This document shows positions 1 to 8,704 of a stretch of DNA of 64,000 nucleotides, piece by piece (position 1 is the first letter of the stretch; every line of letters starts with the position of its first letter). The translations under genes and the position numbers were made by a program. The notes under the pieces are model-generated. The model searched no databases, had not been told where the DNA came from, and saw only the letters and a list, made by a program, of their open reading frames with translations. The stretch is from Pseudomonas shahriarae (GTDB lineage: Bacteria; Pseudomonadota; Gammaproteobacteria; Pseudomonadales; Pseudomonadaceae), in assembly GCF_014268455.2 (NCBI RefSeq), contig NZ_CP077085.1, forward strand, positions 4,319,001 to 4,383,000, written 5' to 3'.

Positions 1-363
1 GATCAAGAGATTTTGGCCCAGCGCCTGGCATCAGAGATTGCAGTCACCAGTGTTCTAGAGAAGGCGCTTCTGCTGCAACGCGCCCTCCTCGCCGGCAACA
101 AAGAACCCAATGTGGCCGCCAACGATTTGGCCACAAATACAGTGATTAATGAGCGCCAGTCACTGCAACAGGAAATCACCAACCTGCGTACTGAGCTGGA
201 ACTGCGCAGGTCCCTGACCAGCAACTCCCCCGCCGCCATCATCGCCCGTCATAAGGAGCGCAAAGACAACTCACGTGCCATTTATGAGGGCGACCCTGAT
301 ACCAATCGCCTTGAAGAAGCAGAACGTGATGTGTCCAGTAACAGCCGGGGACGCAGACCATGA
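1..363 (+). CDS. ICE protein, PFL_4711 family (TIGR03755), C-terminal part
   Basis: Reading frame open from the first base of the window, so only the last 120 or so residues are seen. The helical, charged C-terminus (a long stretch rich in Leu, Arg and Glu with an 'LASEIAVTSVLEKALLLQRALL' type helix, ending in an Arg-rich tail) resembles the end of the TIGR03755 family, a conserved envelope-associated gene of PFGI-1-like conjugative elements. It overlaps the next small frame by ATGA, and a TraG-type gene follows, which is the usual order in these elements. The family call rests on this context as much as on the sequence. Function in transfer is inferred only from the family. Confidence 0.65.
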   Translation, partial: DQEILAQRLASEIAVTSVLEKALLLQRALLAGNKEPNVAANDLATNTVINERQSLQQEITNLRTELELRRSLTSNSPAAIIARHKERKDNSRAIYEGDPDTNRLEEAERDVSSNSRGRRP

Positions 364-704
364 CAAAAAATCCGTTACGCAGATTTTTCAGTCTGGGTCT
401 CTGGGCTCCCATCGCAGTAGTAAGTCTGGTGGTCGTCATTGCTCTGGTGTTCAACCTTCTAGGCATTCAGGTCATGAAGGGACTGCCCGCCTAGCAAGAG
501 TGGAGAGCCAACTCCTATTGGTATTTCTTTAGCTGGCGGGTGGCGCTTTATAGCGCCGTCCTATCCATCTGGCTGCGCTACCGAGATCGTCAGTTACGTC
601 GCGAGCCCTCCTCCAAATCGCACGTACGCAAGGCAGAGACAGCCGTGACTGTATCGTTGCTGTTGCTGGAGCTAACCAGAGCTCAACTGCGACTGGGAGC
701 CTGA
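360..704 (+). pseudogene. Small ICE membrane protein gene interrupted by an amber codon
   Basis: ATG at 360 overlaps the upstream stop (ATGA). The frame reads 44 codons with one membrane helix (about residues 13-35), then meets TAG at 492-494. The same frame continues without another stop for 69 codons to TGA at 702, with a second aromatic/hydrophobic stretch ('WYFFSW', 'LYSAVLSIW'), and ends 1 base before the traG-like ATG at 706. The intact 114-codon size and the place between the PFL_4711-family gene and the TraG gene fit the small hypothetical membrane protein usual there. Most simply it is one gene killed by a nonsense mutation; readthrough or a sequencing error are alternatives. Confidence 0.55.
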
Positions 705-705
705 T

Positions 706-2208
706 ATGACGCTCTATACCAACGACTATCTGGAGTATTACCTGACCCTCGTGGGCTGGCTCATCAGCAACGGCATTTGGGACGTCCTGATGGACTCAGG
801 CATGTTCGCCCTGCCCATCTTCACCATTCTGCTCCAAGAATGGCTGAAGGCCCGAGGAGAGGGTGCGGACGAGGGTAACAAAGGATTGTTGGCCAGCACC
901 CGAATTGAGAGCCGGCTTTGGATGGCGACGGCCGTGATCATGTTCGCTGGTATGCCCTTCATCCATCTCGATCTGAGCACAATGCAGTTCGACGATAGTC
1001 GCTCACAGCAATGTCAGTACCAAGTACCCGCGCCAGAAGACACCGGCTGGGGCAGATCCTTCACGTCTCTAAACAATCAAAGCGCACAAGTCCCCGTCTG
1101 GTGGTTCTTCGTACACTCCATGTCCAAAGCGATAACCGGTGCCGCAGTTGCGGCCATTCCCTGCGGGAGTGATCTGAGGCAGATGCGTATGCAAGTAAAC
1201 AATACGCGCCTGCATGATCCAGTACTCGCCCAAGAGGTCGCCGACTTCACAAACGACTGCTACGGCTACTCGCGAGCAAAGCTGTTCATGAACCGTCCAA
1301 ATCTCAATGACGAGCTGACCAACGATATCAACTGGATTGGCTCTAGATACTTCACCGGTCAGCCTGGCTACTACGACACCTACCACTCCCGAACCCCACG
1401 TGCCGAATGGCCCTACGACTCTACGAGGGATATGGGGCTGGCCCAGGTGAGGAATGGTGGTGGCTATCCAACTTGCAACCAGTGGTGGGCAGACAGCAAT
1501 AAGGGGCTTCGCAGTCGATTACTCGCCCAGGTCGATAGCAGCCTGTTGGACCGCTTTATTCGGTGGGCCAGCTTCATGCCACAGGAAGAGGTGAACGATG
1601 CAATCATTCGTCAGGTGGTGTCGCCCAGTAGCCAGAACATGACTCAGGGCAAGGTATACACCGACTATGGCGGACAGGTCGGCGGCTCGCTGTTCAATGA
1701 CATGAGCCGGGCGACAGGCACCGTCGGTTTGACGGTGGGAACCCTAGCGTACTTCCCCGCAATGGACGTGGTACGCCAAGCGCTTCCGATGGTGCTGGCA
1801 GCTCTCAAGATGGCCCTGCTGATCTGCATTCCGCTGGTGCTGATGTTCAGCACTTACGACTTGAAGGCAACCATCACGGTATCCGTTGTCCAGTTCGCAA
1901 TCATCTTCGTAGACTTCTGGCTACAGCTCGCACGCTGGATCGACACCACCATCCTCGATGCGCTTTACGGGGCGAACTCTCCGCACTCCAGTCTGAATCC
2001 GCTGATGGGCATGAATAACACCCAGGCGGATATGCTGCTGAATTACGTAATGGCGGCACTGTTTATCGTCTTGCCAGCCTTTTGGATGACATCTCTAGCC
2101 TTTGCAGGAGTAAAAGCCGGATCAACCCTACAGGGAATGAGCGACGGTACAAACGGTGCTCAACAGCAGGGAGGCAAAGGCAAAGACACGATCCAGAAGG
2201 TGATTTAG
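706..2208 (+). CDS. TraG N-terminal-domain conjugation protein of an ICE
   Basis: A 500-residue inner-membrane protein with hydrophobic segments near residues 15-45, 80-95 and 345-395 and a cluster near 420-470, separated by a long Cys-containing periplasmic stretch (Cys-rich region about 100-270). The layout and length match the TraG_N family that PFGI-1/ICEHin1056-type elements carry near the end of their transfer operon; in F-like systems this domain acts in mating-pair stabilisation. The tail is Gly/Gln-rich. It starts 1 base after the broken small gene and is followed by a convergent DUF3742 gene, the standard neighbour. The frame itself looks intact although its partners are damaged, so whether it still works cannot be judged. 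Confidence 0.85.
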   Translation: MTLYTNDYLEYYLTLVGWLISNGIWDVLMDSGMFALPIFTILLQEWLKARGEGADEGNKGLLASTRIESRLWMATAVIMFAGMPFIHLDLSTMQFDDSRSQQCQYQVPAPEDTGWGRSFTSLNNQSAQVPVWWFFVHSMSKAITGAAVAAIPCGSDLRQMRMQVNNTRLHDPVLAQEVADFTNDCYGYSRAKLFMNRPNLNDELTNDINWIGSRYFTGQPGYYDTYHSRTPRAEWPYDSTRDMGLAQVRNGGGYPTCNQWWADSNKGLRSRLLAQVDSSLLDRFIRWASFMPQEEVNDAIIRQVVSPSSQNMTQGKVYTDYGGQVGGSLFNDMSRATGTVGLTVGTLAYFPAMDVVRQALPMVLAALKMALLICIPLVLMFSTYDLKATITVSVVQFAIIFVDFWLQLARWIDTTILDALYGANSPHSSLNPLMGMNNTQADMLLNYVMAALFIVLPAFWMTSLAFAGVKAGSTLQGMSDGTNGAQQQGGKGKDTIQKVI

Positions 2209-2241
2209 TTCTAAGAGATCCTAGCAAAACAAGGGGCACGT

Positions 2242-2580
2242 CTAATCATACTTCGGGTCATTTGAGTTCTGGGGTGTGTTGTGGTCGGGAAACAGTTTAT
2301 CGCCATCAAAACCAACGACGGAGTCTGTAGCGTTCGGACTAGGTCTTAAAAACGCCCCAAAGACAAAGAGTCCAATCAAAAGCAGACCTAGCCAAAACAC
2401 AAAATACAGAAGCACCCCGAGTAATAGGAGCTTAACGATCCAGATCATCGTGGCCGTTACTACACTGGGGACTCCCTTCATTGCCAGCGACTTCACAATC
2501 AGAGTTTCCCGACGCGTGGAGGCTCTTAGAAGCTTTCCAAGACGGTAGCCCGCACGATGAGCAAATCCCTTTTTTCCCAT
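2242..2580 (-). CDS. DUF3742 family ICE membrane protein
   Basis: A 112-residue protein: a basic N-terminus ('GKKGFAHRAGYRLGKLLRAS'), then one long hydrophobic segment about residues 45-78 ('VKLLLLGVLLYFVFWLGLLL'), and an acidic, polar tail. This is the signature of DUF3742, a small inner-membrane protein found next to the TraG gene in PFGI-1-like elements, usually convergent to it as here (33 bases between the stops). Its function is unknown. It supports the reading of this edge as the distal end of a conjugation region. Confidence 0.8.
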   Translation of the reverse strand: MGKKGFAHRAGYRLGKLLRASTRRETLIVKSLAMKGVPSVVTATMIWIVKLLLLGVLLYFVFWLGLLLIGLFVFGAFLRPSPNATDSVVGFDGDKLFPDHNTPQNSNDPKYD

Positions 2581-2797
2581 TTCGCATTCATCCTATTTTG
2601 CTTTTTACGGGGTGACCCTCAAACGCATCTGGATGCGAGTGCAAATAGGTTTGCAGAAGTTGAACAGGAAGGCTTGTAGGGGAATTCCGCAAACCAGAAG
2701 GGTTTCCTCTGGAAAATGACTCAGTACAGATTCGGAAATCCAGACGCATGCGAACGAGCACCGCAGCCTACGAAGAGTGGATGACTTGTAAAATTTA

Positions 2798-4084
2798 CTA
2801 CCGACAAGAAACCATCCAGAGCTGATCCAACCTAGTCGTATAGCTCTGACTCATCATCTCCCGCCGCATACCCCAGTCTGGGTTCAGCGGGACACTTGCT
2901 GCACGTAACGTACCCCTACCCCACCTCCCATTGATCTCGTCCAACACAGCCATCACCTTCGACGCCTCCGCTGGCTGAGACGCCGCGAACAAATCGTCGG
3001 TGTACTCACCCTTTTGGCAGAGATTGAGTAGCAATACCTCTGCCTTGCTGTAGTTAAAGCCGGGTCGAAAAATCCGATCCAGCGCATCAACCGCCGCCTT
3101 CGTGAGAAGACGAACATCATCCGTGGGATAGGGAAGATCGACGATCACCCCATTGGCGTACTTTGCCTCTTCCGGATTGAACATCCCCGTACGAATGCTC
3201 ACGCGAATCTTCTTACACAGCGAGTGCTGAGCCCTGAGTTTTTCAGAGGCCCGCATCATGTAAGTGGCAACTGCTTCCTTGATCAAGGGTAGGTCCTTCA
3301 ACCGCTTACCGAACATCCGGCTGCAGCAAATTTCCTGCTTTGGCGGGTCGGGCTCATCGAGCTCCAGACAAGGCGTACCGGCGAGTTCACGAGCAGTCTT
3401 CTCGATCACCACGCTGAAGTTCTTACGGAGCATCCAGGGGTCGGCCTGCGAAAGCTGCCAAGCTGTTCGAATGTTCATCTCGGCCAGGTGCGCCGTCATT
3501 TTTCTGCCAATGCCCCAGACATCCGAGACATCACACACCTTGAGCAACTTGTCTCTTCGCGCTGGGGCTCGAATATCCAGCACCCCTCCCAACTGGGACT
3601 GCCACCTCTTGGCACCATGGTTGGCCAGCTTGCTGAGCGTCTTGGTTCCCGCGATACCAACCCCCACCGGAATGCCCGTACTCCTAAGCACCTGGGCGCG
3701 GATACGCCGACCTAAGTGTTCAAGGTCACCTGTCATACCGGTCAGGTCTGCGAACGCTTCATCAATGCTGTAGATCTCAACAGCCGGTACCAAGGATTCA
3801 ATAACAGTCATGACCCGCTGACTCATGTCTCCGTACAACGCGTAGTTTGAGGAGAAAGGAAGGATGCCGTGCTTTCGCAATTTGTCGCGGATTTGAAAGT
3901 ACGGTTCTCCCATTTTGATGTGCGGTTTCGCATCTGCAGATCGAGCAATCACACAACCATCGTTGTTGCTGAGAACCACGATAGGCGTACGTGCCAGGTC
4001 GGGACGAAAAACCCGCTCGCAACTTGCGTAGAAGCTATTGCAGTCGATCAACGCAAATACTGGCTCAGGTTTAAGTGTGGCCAT
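2798..4084 (-). CDS. rulB: RulB/UmuC-type error-prone DNA polymerase V subunit
   Basis: Y-family polymerase of 428 residues. The catalytic acids are visible: D14 in 'ALIDCNSFYASCERVF' and D108-E109 in 'YSIDEAF'; the 'SNNDGCVIARS' motif and the C-terminal 'WGMRREMMSQSYTTR' typical of UmuC/RulB are present. I chose the ATG at 4084 ('MATLKPEP') because it matches family starts and overlaps the rulA end by 14 bases; an upstream GTG-type extension is possible but unlikely. With processed RulA it would make translesion polymerase and raise UV tolerance and mutation. Transcribed from the LexA-controlled promoter ahead of rulA. Pseudomonas ICEs and plasmids often carry rulAB, which is also a known insertion hot spot. 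A scrap of a second copy lies at 14480-14632. Confidence 0.94.
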   Translation of the reverse strand: MATLKPEPVFALIDCNSFYASCERVFRPDLARTPIVVLSNNDGCVIARSADAKPHIKMGEPYFQIRDKLRKHGILPFSSNYALYGDMSQRVMTVIESLVPAVEIYSIDEAFADLTGMTGDLEHLGRRIRAQVLRSTGIPVGVGIAGTKTLSKLANHGAKRWQSQLGGVLDIRAPARRDKLLKVCDVSDVWGIGRKMTAHLAEMNIRTAWQLSQADPWMLRKNFSVVIEKTARELAGTPCLELDEPDPPKQEICCSRMFGKRLKDLPLIKEAVATYMMRASEKLRAQHSLCKKIRVSIRTGMFNPEEAKYANGVIVDLPYPTDDVRLLTKAAVDALDRIFRPGFNYSKAEVLLLNLCQKGEYTDDLFAASQPAEASKVMAVLDEINGRWGRGTLRAASVPLNPDWGMRREMMSQSYTTRLDQLWMVSCR

Positions 4085-4502
4085 GGCTGCGCACGCTGTA
4101 AGTGACGACACCCCAGATCGATAGCTCGTCCCCTTCCATCACATACCGCGCCGGGTATTTCGGATTCTCTGACCTCAAGATTACTTCAGGCCCAAGCTTG
4201 CATAGGCGCTTGCACACAGGGTCGTTGTTAAGCAGCGCGATGACGACGTGCCCGTTCAACGGCTCAATGGAGCGATCCACAATCGCCAAATCACCGTCAA
4301 AAATTCCGACTCCTTGCATGCTATCCCCCGCAATCGACACCAGATAAACATGGGGCGCTCGGATGTTCAGCAGCTCATCCAATGAGATCTGTTGTTCGAT
4401 ATGGTCAGCCGCCGGCGACGGGAAACCCGCCGGGACTTTGAAAGAGCAGAGAGGCAACTGGACACCGCCTTCTGCCAGGGGGCCTAAAATGACAAAGCTC
4501 AT
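4071..4502 (-). CDS. rulA: RulA/UmuD-type S24 autoprotease subunit of polymerase V
   Basis: A 143-residue S24-family protein. The self-cleavage site is the Ala25-Gly26 pair in 'VPAGFPSPAADH', the catalytic Ser61 sits in 'IAGDSMQGVGI', and the catalytic Lys98 in 'VCKRL', so all parts of the UmuD mechanism are present. RecA-stimulated cleavage would give the active form that pairs with RulB. The stop overlaps the rulB start, which suggests translational coupling. The promoter region 21-36 bases upstream of the ATG carries a perfect LexA box, so expression should follow DNA damage. Confidence 0.94.
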   Translation of the reverse strand: MSFVILGPLAEGGVQLPLCSFKVPAGFPSPAADHIEQQISLDELLNIRAPHVYLVSIAGDSMQGVGIFDGDLAIVDRSIEPLNGHVVIALLNNDPVCKRLCKLGPEVILRSENPKYPARYVMEGDELSIWGVVTYSVRSHGHT

Positions 4503-4522
4503 GACGCAAGACTTCTCAAATA

Positions 4523-4538
4523 CTGTATAGGTATACAG
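4523..4538. promoter_or_regulatory. LexA (SOS) box between rulA and the SRAP gene
   Basis: CTGTATAGGTATACAG fits the gammaproteobacterial LexA consensus CTG-N10-CAG with the alternating TA core; nearly the whole 16-mer is palindromic. It lies 21 bases upstream of rulA on one side and about 65 bases upstream of the SRAP start on the other, so it can control both directions. Confidence 0.9.
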
Positions 4539-4602
4539 TTAACTTTGAAGATGGTTTGCGGTCAATTAAGTTGTAGGAAATTACGACAAGCGGGTGATTA
4601 CC

Positions 4603-5292
4603 ATGTGCGGACGGTTTGCTCAGTACCAAGGTATGGCGGACTACCTAAGAGAGCTCGATTCAGAACAGGACGTGATCAGTGGCTACGACAACCAGCCAAT
4701 CGCCCGCTACAACATTGCACCTACTACTAGAGTACTCATCCTTCACAGCGTCGACGACGGGTTACGAATTGACCCGGTCCACTGGGGATGGGCGCCCTTC
4801 TGGGCCAAAGGTAAACGTCCTGACCCGATCAACGCCAGGGTTGAAACGGTGACCACCGGCAAGTTCTTCAAGCAGCTCTGGCCAAATGGCCGGGCACTTG
4901 TCGTGGCTGATGGCTGGTATGAGTGGGTGAAGGATCCTGATGACCCCAAGAAGAAGCAGCCTTACTTCATTCGTCTCAAAAGCCAGGCACCTATGTTCCT
5001 CGCTGCACTCGCTCACGTTCACACGGGCCTTGAGCCTCACGAGGGAGATGGGTTCGTCATAATCACTGCCGCCAGCGACCAAGGCATGGTGGACGTGCAT
5101 GATCGGCGACCGTTGGTTCTGTCTGCGGAACACGCCAGGGAATGGTTGAACCAAGATCTATTGCCCACTCGAGCGGAAGACATAGCAAAACACCTTTGCC
5201 TGCCCGTCGACGAATTTGAGTGGTACCCGGTGGGAACTACGGTGGGGAACGTCAAAAACCAAGGGGCGGAATTGATCCTTCCACTTGGCTAG
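4603..5292 (+). CDS. SRAP-domain protein (abasic-site DNA-protein crosslink, YedK/HMCES family)
   Basis: 229 residues. SRAP proteins form a covalent thiazolidine link between their Cys2 and abasic sites in single-stranded DNA and shield them. I chose ATG 4603 because it makes 'MCGRF', putting the catalytic Cys at position 2; an in-frame GTG at 4594 would add three residues and ruin this. Other family hallmarks are 'INARVET' (active-site Asn), 'DGWYEW' (Glu) and 'VDVHDRRPLVL' (His). Divergent from rulA/rulB with a shared LexA box, so error-prone synthesis and abasic-site protection would be induced together by DNA damage. Confidence 0.94.
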   Translation: MCGRFAQYQGMADYLRELDSEQDVISGYDNQPIARYNIAPTTRVLILHSVDDGLRIDPVHWGWAPFWAKGKRPDPINARVETVTTGKFFKQLWPNGRALVVADGWYEWVKDPDDPKKKQPYFIRLKSQAPMFLAALAHVHTGLEPHEGDGFVIITAASDQGMVDVHDRRPLVLSAEHAREWLNQDLLPTRAEDIAKHLCLPVDEFEWYPVGTTVGNVKNQGAELILPLG

Positions 5293-5433
5293 GAACTGAG
5301 TCGCCCCAGATGTACTAGACAACCCGTTGGCTGCTTTGGACTGCCCCCTGCACCGGAGAAATCTCCAGCCTATGCTTCTGGCCAACGGCCGTCTTGGTCC
5401 TTTTCAGCCGGTCACGAAAGGCAGAAAACGCAG

Positions 5434-5599
5434 ATGGCCATCATTACCACCCACTACAAGTACCAGTGCCGTGTTTGCCAGAAAGAGCACCTGCAGCCGG
5501 TGCTCGCAGAAGCCCCCTGAGGAAACACCGACTCCACGTTGCTATGGCCGTGACAGAGACATAGCATTCAAGGGCCACCACGCCGAAGCCCAGGCATAA
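5434..5599 (+). pseudogene. Small Cys-containing protein, apparently frameshifted
   Basis: ATG 5434 opens a 28-codon frame with a zinc-ribbon-like start ('YKYQCRVCQKEH') that stops at TGA 5518, right behind a run of five C (5513-5517). Dropping one C joins it to the frame ending at TAA 5597-5599 and gives a smooth 54-residue protein with a third Cys and a His pair ('TPRCYGRD', 'GHHAEAQA'). The next gene's ribosome site follows at once. I do not recognise the family. Either a homopolymer frameshift mutation, a sequencing slip, or (less likely) programmed slippage. Confidence 0.4.
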
Positions 5600-5613
5600 A
5601 GGAAAAGAAAACT

Positions 5614-6165
5614 ATGTATTTCAATTTCATCGCTCTGTTCACGCTCACATTGCTCACTGGTTGCGCTGCAATCCCCTACGACAAGCCGCAAGACCAGTTG
5701 AGCATCCAGAAAGACTTGTCTTTAAAACCTGAGGAAATTGTCACAATGACCCAGGTGAATTGGTGCTCCTATGCCTATGGAGAAGTGACCCCTTGCCACC
5801 CTCAGGAAGCGCTGGGGGTTCAGACTCGGACAAAGTTGATATTGGCCAGTTACGACAAGCCCCACTACAAAAAAATTGTTGAAGTACAAGCCAGCGATGT
5901 CATGTGCGCGCACCTACAAACGCCGGTAGACACCGCTCCAAATCTGTTTTTGTTCGCCCAAGACTACGCCATGCAGATTTGGCCAGTAGAGCCGAGCTTT
6001 AAACCGGATATAGCAAAGAAAAAACTCATCGTGGATACCATGCTCCAACCAGGAAAGCTAACCTTAGTGGGCACTGAAAAGGATTATGTGAGGGCCACGG
6101 GGAAAGGGAGAGCAAGCATGACGATGACCTCTATCGAACACCTAATTAATCCCTGTTCGCTTTGA
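5614..6165 (+). CDS. Predicted lipoprotein of unknown function
   Basis: 183 residues with a lipoprotein signal peptide: hydrophobic core, then lipobox 'LLTGC' with the lipidated Cys17. A good ribosome site (AAAGGAAAAG) precedes the ATG. The mature part holds several more Cys ('NWCSYAYGEVTPCHP', 'DVMCAHL', 'NPCSL'), which suggests disulfides in the periplasm. I do not recognise a family. It lies in ICE cargo between the SRAP gene and a segment of uncertain coding. Confidence 0.7.
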   Translation: MYFNFIALFTLTLLTGCAAIPYDKPQDQLSIQKDLSLKPEEIVTMTQVNWCSYAYGEVTPCHPQEALGVQTRTKLILASYDKPHYKKIVEVQASDVMCAHLQTPVDTAPNLFLFAQDYAMQIWPVEPSFKPDIAKKKLIVDTMLQPGKLTLVGTEKDYVRATGKGRASMTMTSIEHLINPCSL

Positions 6166-6167
6166 AT

Positions 6168-6593
6168 CTAAAAGGGTTTGTTAGCACATTCTTCAAGTCC
6201 ACCCCTGACGGTGAGATAGATAGGAAAACGCCTGTGTTCTGGTTCTTTCGCAAGAAAACCCCTACGCAAAAGGCATTTGGAGTTCTCCAGCGCCAATGTC
6301 GCCGGGCGCCGCTTGCAGAACAAGTCGGGGCAGGGACGGTTGTTGATGTGCTCCATGGTGGGTTCAGCAAGGAGTTCGGTAGCCTGAGCGAGTTTTGCAA
6401 CCAGTCTCGCACGGTTCAAAGCGAATACATGAGGCGATTGGGGCAAATGCAGGACCACAAACAAACCAAGCTTGGCACCGATCTGTTTGGCTTGTGGGTC
6501 ATCTCGGCCCAGGTCGAAGATACCGTGACGCATGATGCAATCGAGAAAATTATGAGGCAGTTCTCTCGACAAGCCAGCAGCGTTAACTCCTAG
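6168..6593. other. Segment with two opposing open frames, coding strand unresolved
   Basis: Both strands stay open: plus 6162-6593 (143 codons) and minus 6168-6686 (172 codons, overlapping the repeat cluster). The minus frame has a plausible globular stretch ('FLDCIMRHGIFDLGRDD', 'KLGLFVVLHLPQSPHVFAL'), while the plus frame has a tail with helix-like composition. Neither has a clear ribosome site or a family I recognise, and neither fits the neighbours. Possibly a worn gene. Confidence 0.3.
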
Positions 6594-6641
6594 GAAAAAA
6601 AATGAGTCACAAGATTTTCTTGAGCCACAATCACGCGTGGT

Positions 6642-6703
6642 TTTTGACAATACATTTTGACAATAGACAAAATATTCTGACAACAAACAATGTATTTTGA
6701 CAA
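6642..6703. repeat. Cluster of TTTTGACAA-type direct repeats
   Basis: TTTTGACAA occurs at 6642, 6655 and 6695 and TTCTGACAA at 6675, with a further AATAGACAA at 6662; two of the spacings are 20 bases (two helical turns). The stretch is A/T-rich and ends just before a terminator hairpin. Such arrays occur as protein-binding ends of Tn7/Tn5053-type transposons and as iterons; no transposase gene lies here to decide. Confidence 0.6.
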
Positions 6704-6712
6704 AAACCCCAG

Positions 6713-6741
6713 GCCCCTGATTTCAGGGGCTTTTCTTTTTT
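6713..6741 (+). terminator. Rho-independent terminator
   Basis: Stem GCCCCTGA/TCAGGGGC with a short TT loop, followed by a T-rich run (TTTTCTTTTTT). It would end transcription coming from the left, before the sulP leader region. Confidence 0.75.
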
Positions 6742-6986
6742 GAAGTTCTCCACCATATGTCTGATTGTGGAATGTGAGCTGTAACCGTCTGGCCAACTCA
6801 CCTCTCAGCACACAGACCAGCTCGAACTAGAACAAATGAAAAGCAAAGCCTTTGCCCGCAGCTATATCCATTGGCTAAGCCTCTCTCTGACGTAGCTCAT
6901 GCAGTGCTTGACACTGGGTCGCCATCGACGTCGGCTTCGTTGTATACTGCTCGCTCTGCATACCTTTGAGCTACAGGAACACCAGC

Positions 6987-7031
6987 ATGACTGTACTCCA
7001 AACGATCTACTGGCAGCCTACGCCGCCTTAG
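6987..7031 (+). CDS. Possible 14-codon leader peptide ahead of sulP
   Basis: ATG 6987 has a ribosome site (AGGA, 10 bases upstream) and a short frame 'MTVLQTIYWQPTPP' ending at TAG 7029. A TATACT-like -10 element lies at about 6936-6941. The peptide has Ile-Tyr-Trp in a row and a Pro-rich end, as seen in attenuator or stalling peptides. It lies in the roughly 200-base leader of sulP. I see no clear terminator/antiterminator pair, so the role is speculative. Confidence 0.3.
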   Translation: MTVLQTIYWQPTPP

Positions 7032-7205
7032 CGCTACGCCCCCTCGCAACAACCTGCTTCCGCTAGCCTCGCTCGCGGGTGCGCACTGCTGTACGCCTGG
7101 TTTTACACCTTAAGCACACAGCAAAAAAATCCTCAAAATTTGAATTTGTATCGATTCGCTCGCCACTCCCTTGGCGTGCGCGATGCTTTGCCTTGGATAT
7201 TTTCT

Positions 7206-8693
7206 ATGCTGCAAAAACTTAGACAAACGTGGTTTTCCAACGTCCGTGGCGACGTGCTCGCGGGGCTGGTGGTCGCACTCGCGCTGATCCCGGAAGCCAT
7301 CGCCTTTTCCATCATCGCCGGGGTAGATCCCAAAGTCGGTCTCTACGCCTCCTTCTGTATCTGTACTGTCATCGCCTTTGTCGGCGGACGCCCCGGAATG
7401 ATCTCGGCGGCGACAGGTGCCATGGCACTGCTGATGGTTACGCTGGTAAAAGAGCATGGACTCCAGTACCTGCTGGCCGCGACTCTACTATGTGGCGTAC
7501 TTCAAATCCTTGCCGGCTACCTGAAGCTTGGCTCGTTGATGCGCTTTGTTTCACGCTCGGTAGTCACCGGCTTCGTAAACGCATTGGCGATTCTGATTTT
7601 TATGGCCCAATTGCCTGAGTTGACCAATGTCACTTGGCATGTTTATGCCATGACCGCAGCGGGCCTGGGAATCATCTACCTGTTTCCGTATGTACCGAAA
7701 ATCGGCAAGCTGATTCCTTCTCCATTGGTGTGCATTCTGACGCTGACTGCCATCGCTATTTACCTCGGTTTGGATATCCGCACCGTCGGTGACATGGGCC
7801 AACTGCCTGATACGCTCCCGATCTTCCTCTGGCCTGAAGTTCCGCTGAATTTTGAAACCCTGCGCATCATTTTCCCGTACTCGGCTGCGTTGGCAGTAGT
7901 CGGTCTACTCGAATCAATGATGACCGCGACCATCGTCGACGACCTTACCGATACCACCAGCAACAAAAACCGCGAGTGCAAAGGCCAGGGTGTGGCCAAC
8001 ATCGCTGCCGGCATGCTTGGCGGCATGGCAGGTTGCGCCATGATCGGCCAGTCGATCATCAACGTGAAATCTGGTGGCCGCAGCCGTCTCTCGACATTGT
8101 GTGCCGGCGTTTTCCTGCTGCTGATGGTGGTATTTCTTGGCGAATGGCTCTCCAAAATCCCTATGGCCGCACTCGTGGCTGTGATGATCATGGTGTCCAT
8201 CGGCACCTTTAGCTGGGATTCTTTGCGTAATCTGAAAGAGCATCCGCTGTCGACCAACCTTGTCATGGTGGCGACCGTCGTGGTCGTCGTGGCCACTCAC
8301 AACCTGGCTTACGGCGTACTGGTAGGTGTGCTGCTGGCTTCGCTGTTTTTTGCCAATAAGGTCGGGCACTACCTGGATATCAAGAGCACTCTGGAAGAGA
8401 CGAAATCACATAGGACTTACTACGTCGTGGGCCAGGTGTTCTTTAGCTCTGCGGACAAGTTCACTGAGGTTTTTGACTTTAAGGAAGCGCTCAACAAGGT
8501 CACCATCGATCTCACACAGGCGCATTTCTGGGATATCACCGCCGTCGCAGCCCTGGATAAGGTCGTGATCAAGTTCCGACGCGAAGGCGCTGAGGTTGAA
8601 GTGCTCGGTCTCAATGAAGCCAGCGCAACAATCGTTGACCGCTTCGGCGTGCATGACAAACCCGGTGCCATCGACAAGCTCATGAGCCACTAA
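7206..8693 (+). CDS. SulP-family anion transporter with STAS domain
   Basis: 495 residues from ATG 7206. The N-terminal 390 or so residues form the SulP membrane core with many helices and the family stretch '[30 protein letters not shown]'; the rest is a cytoplasmic STAS domain. The substrate may be sulfate or bicarbonate; the family does not tell. Neither ATG 7206 nor the upstream TTG 7140 has a good ribosome site; ATG 7206 ('MLQKLRQTW') matches where homologues begin. usp follows after 11 bases, so both probably form one operon. sulP plus usp is a cargo pair also seen in other bacterial resistance islands. Confidence 0.92.
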   Translation: MLQKLRQTWFSNVRGDVLAGLVVALALIPEAIAFSIIAGVDPKVGLYASFCICTVIAFVGGRPGMISAATGAMALLMVTLVKEHGLQYLLAATLLCGVLQILAGYLKLGSLMRFVSRSVVTGFVNALAILIFMAQLPELTNVTWHVYAMTAAGLGIIYLFPYVPKIGKLIPSPLVCILTLTAIAIYLGLDIRTVGDMGQLPDTLPIFLWPEVPLNFETLRIIFPYSAALAVVGLLESMMTATIVDDLTDTTSNKNRECKGQGVANIAAGMLGGMAGCAMIGQSIINVKSGGRSRLSTLCAGVFLLLMVVFLGEWLSKIPMAALVAVMIMVSIGTFSWDSLRNLKEHPLSTNLVMVATVVVVVATHNLAYGVLVGVLLASLFFANKVGHYLDIKSTLEETKSHRTYYVVGQVFFSSADKFTEVFDFKEALNKVTIDLTQAHFWDITAVAALDKVVIKFRREGAEVEVLGLNEASATIVDRFGVHDKPGAIDKLMSH

Positions 8694-8704
8694 GGAGAAC
8701 GACA

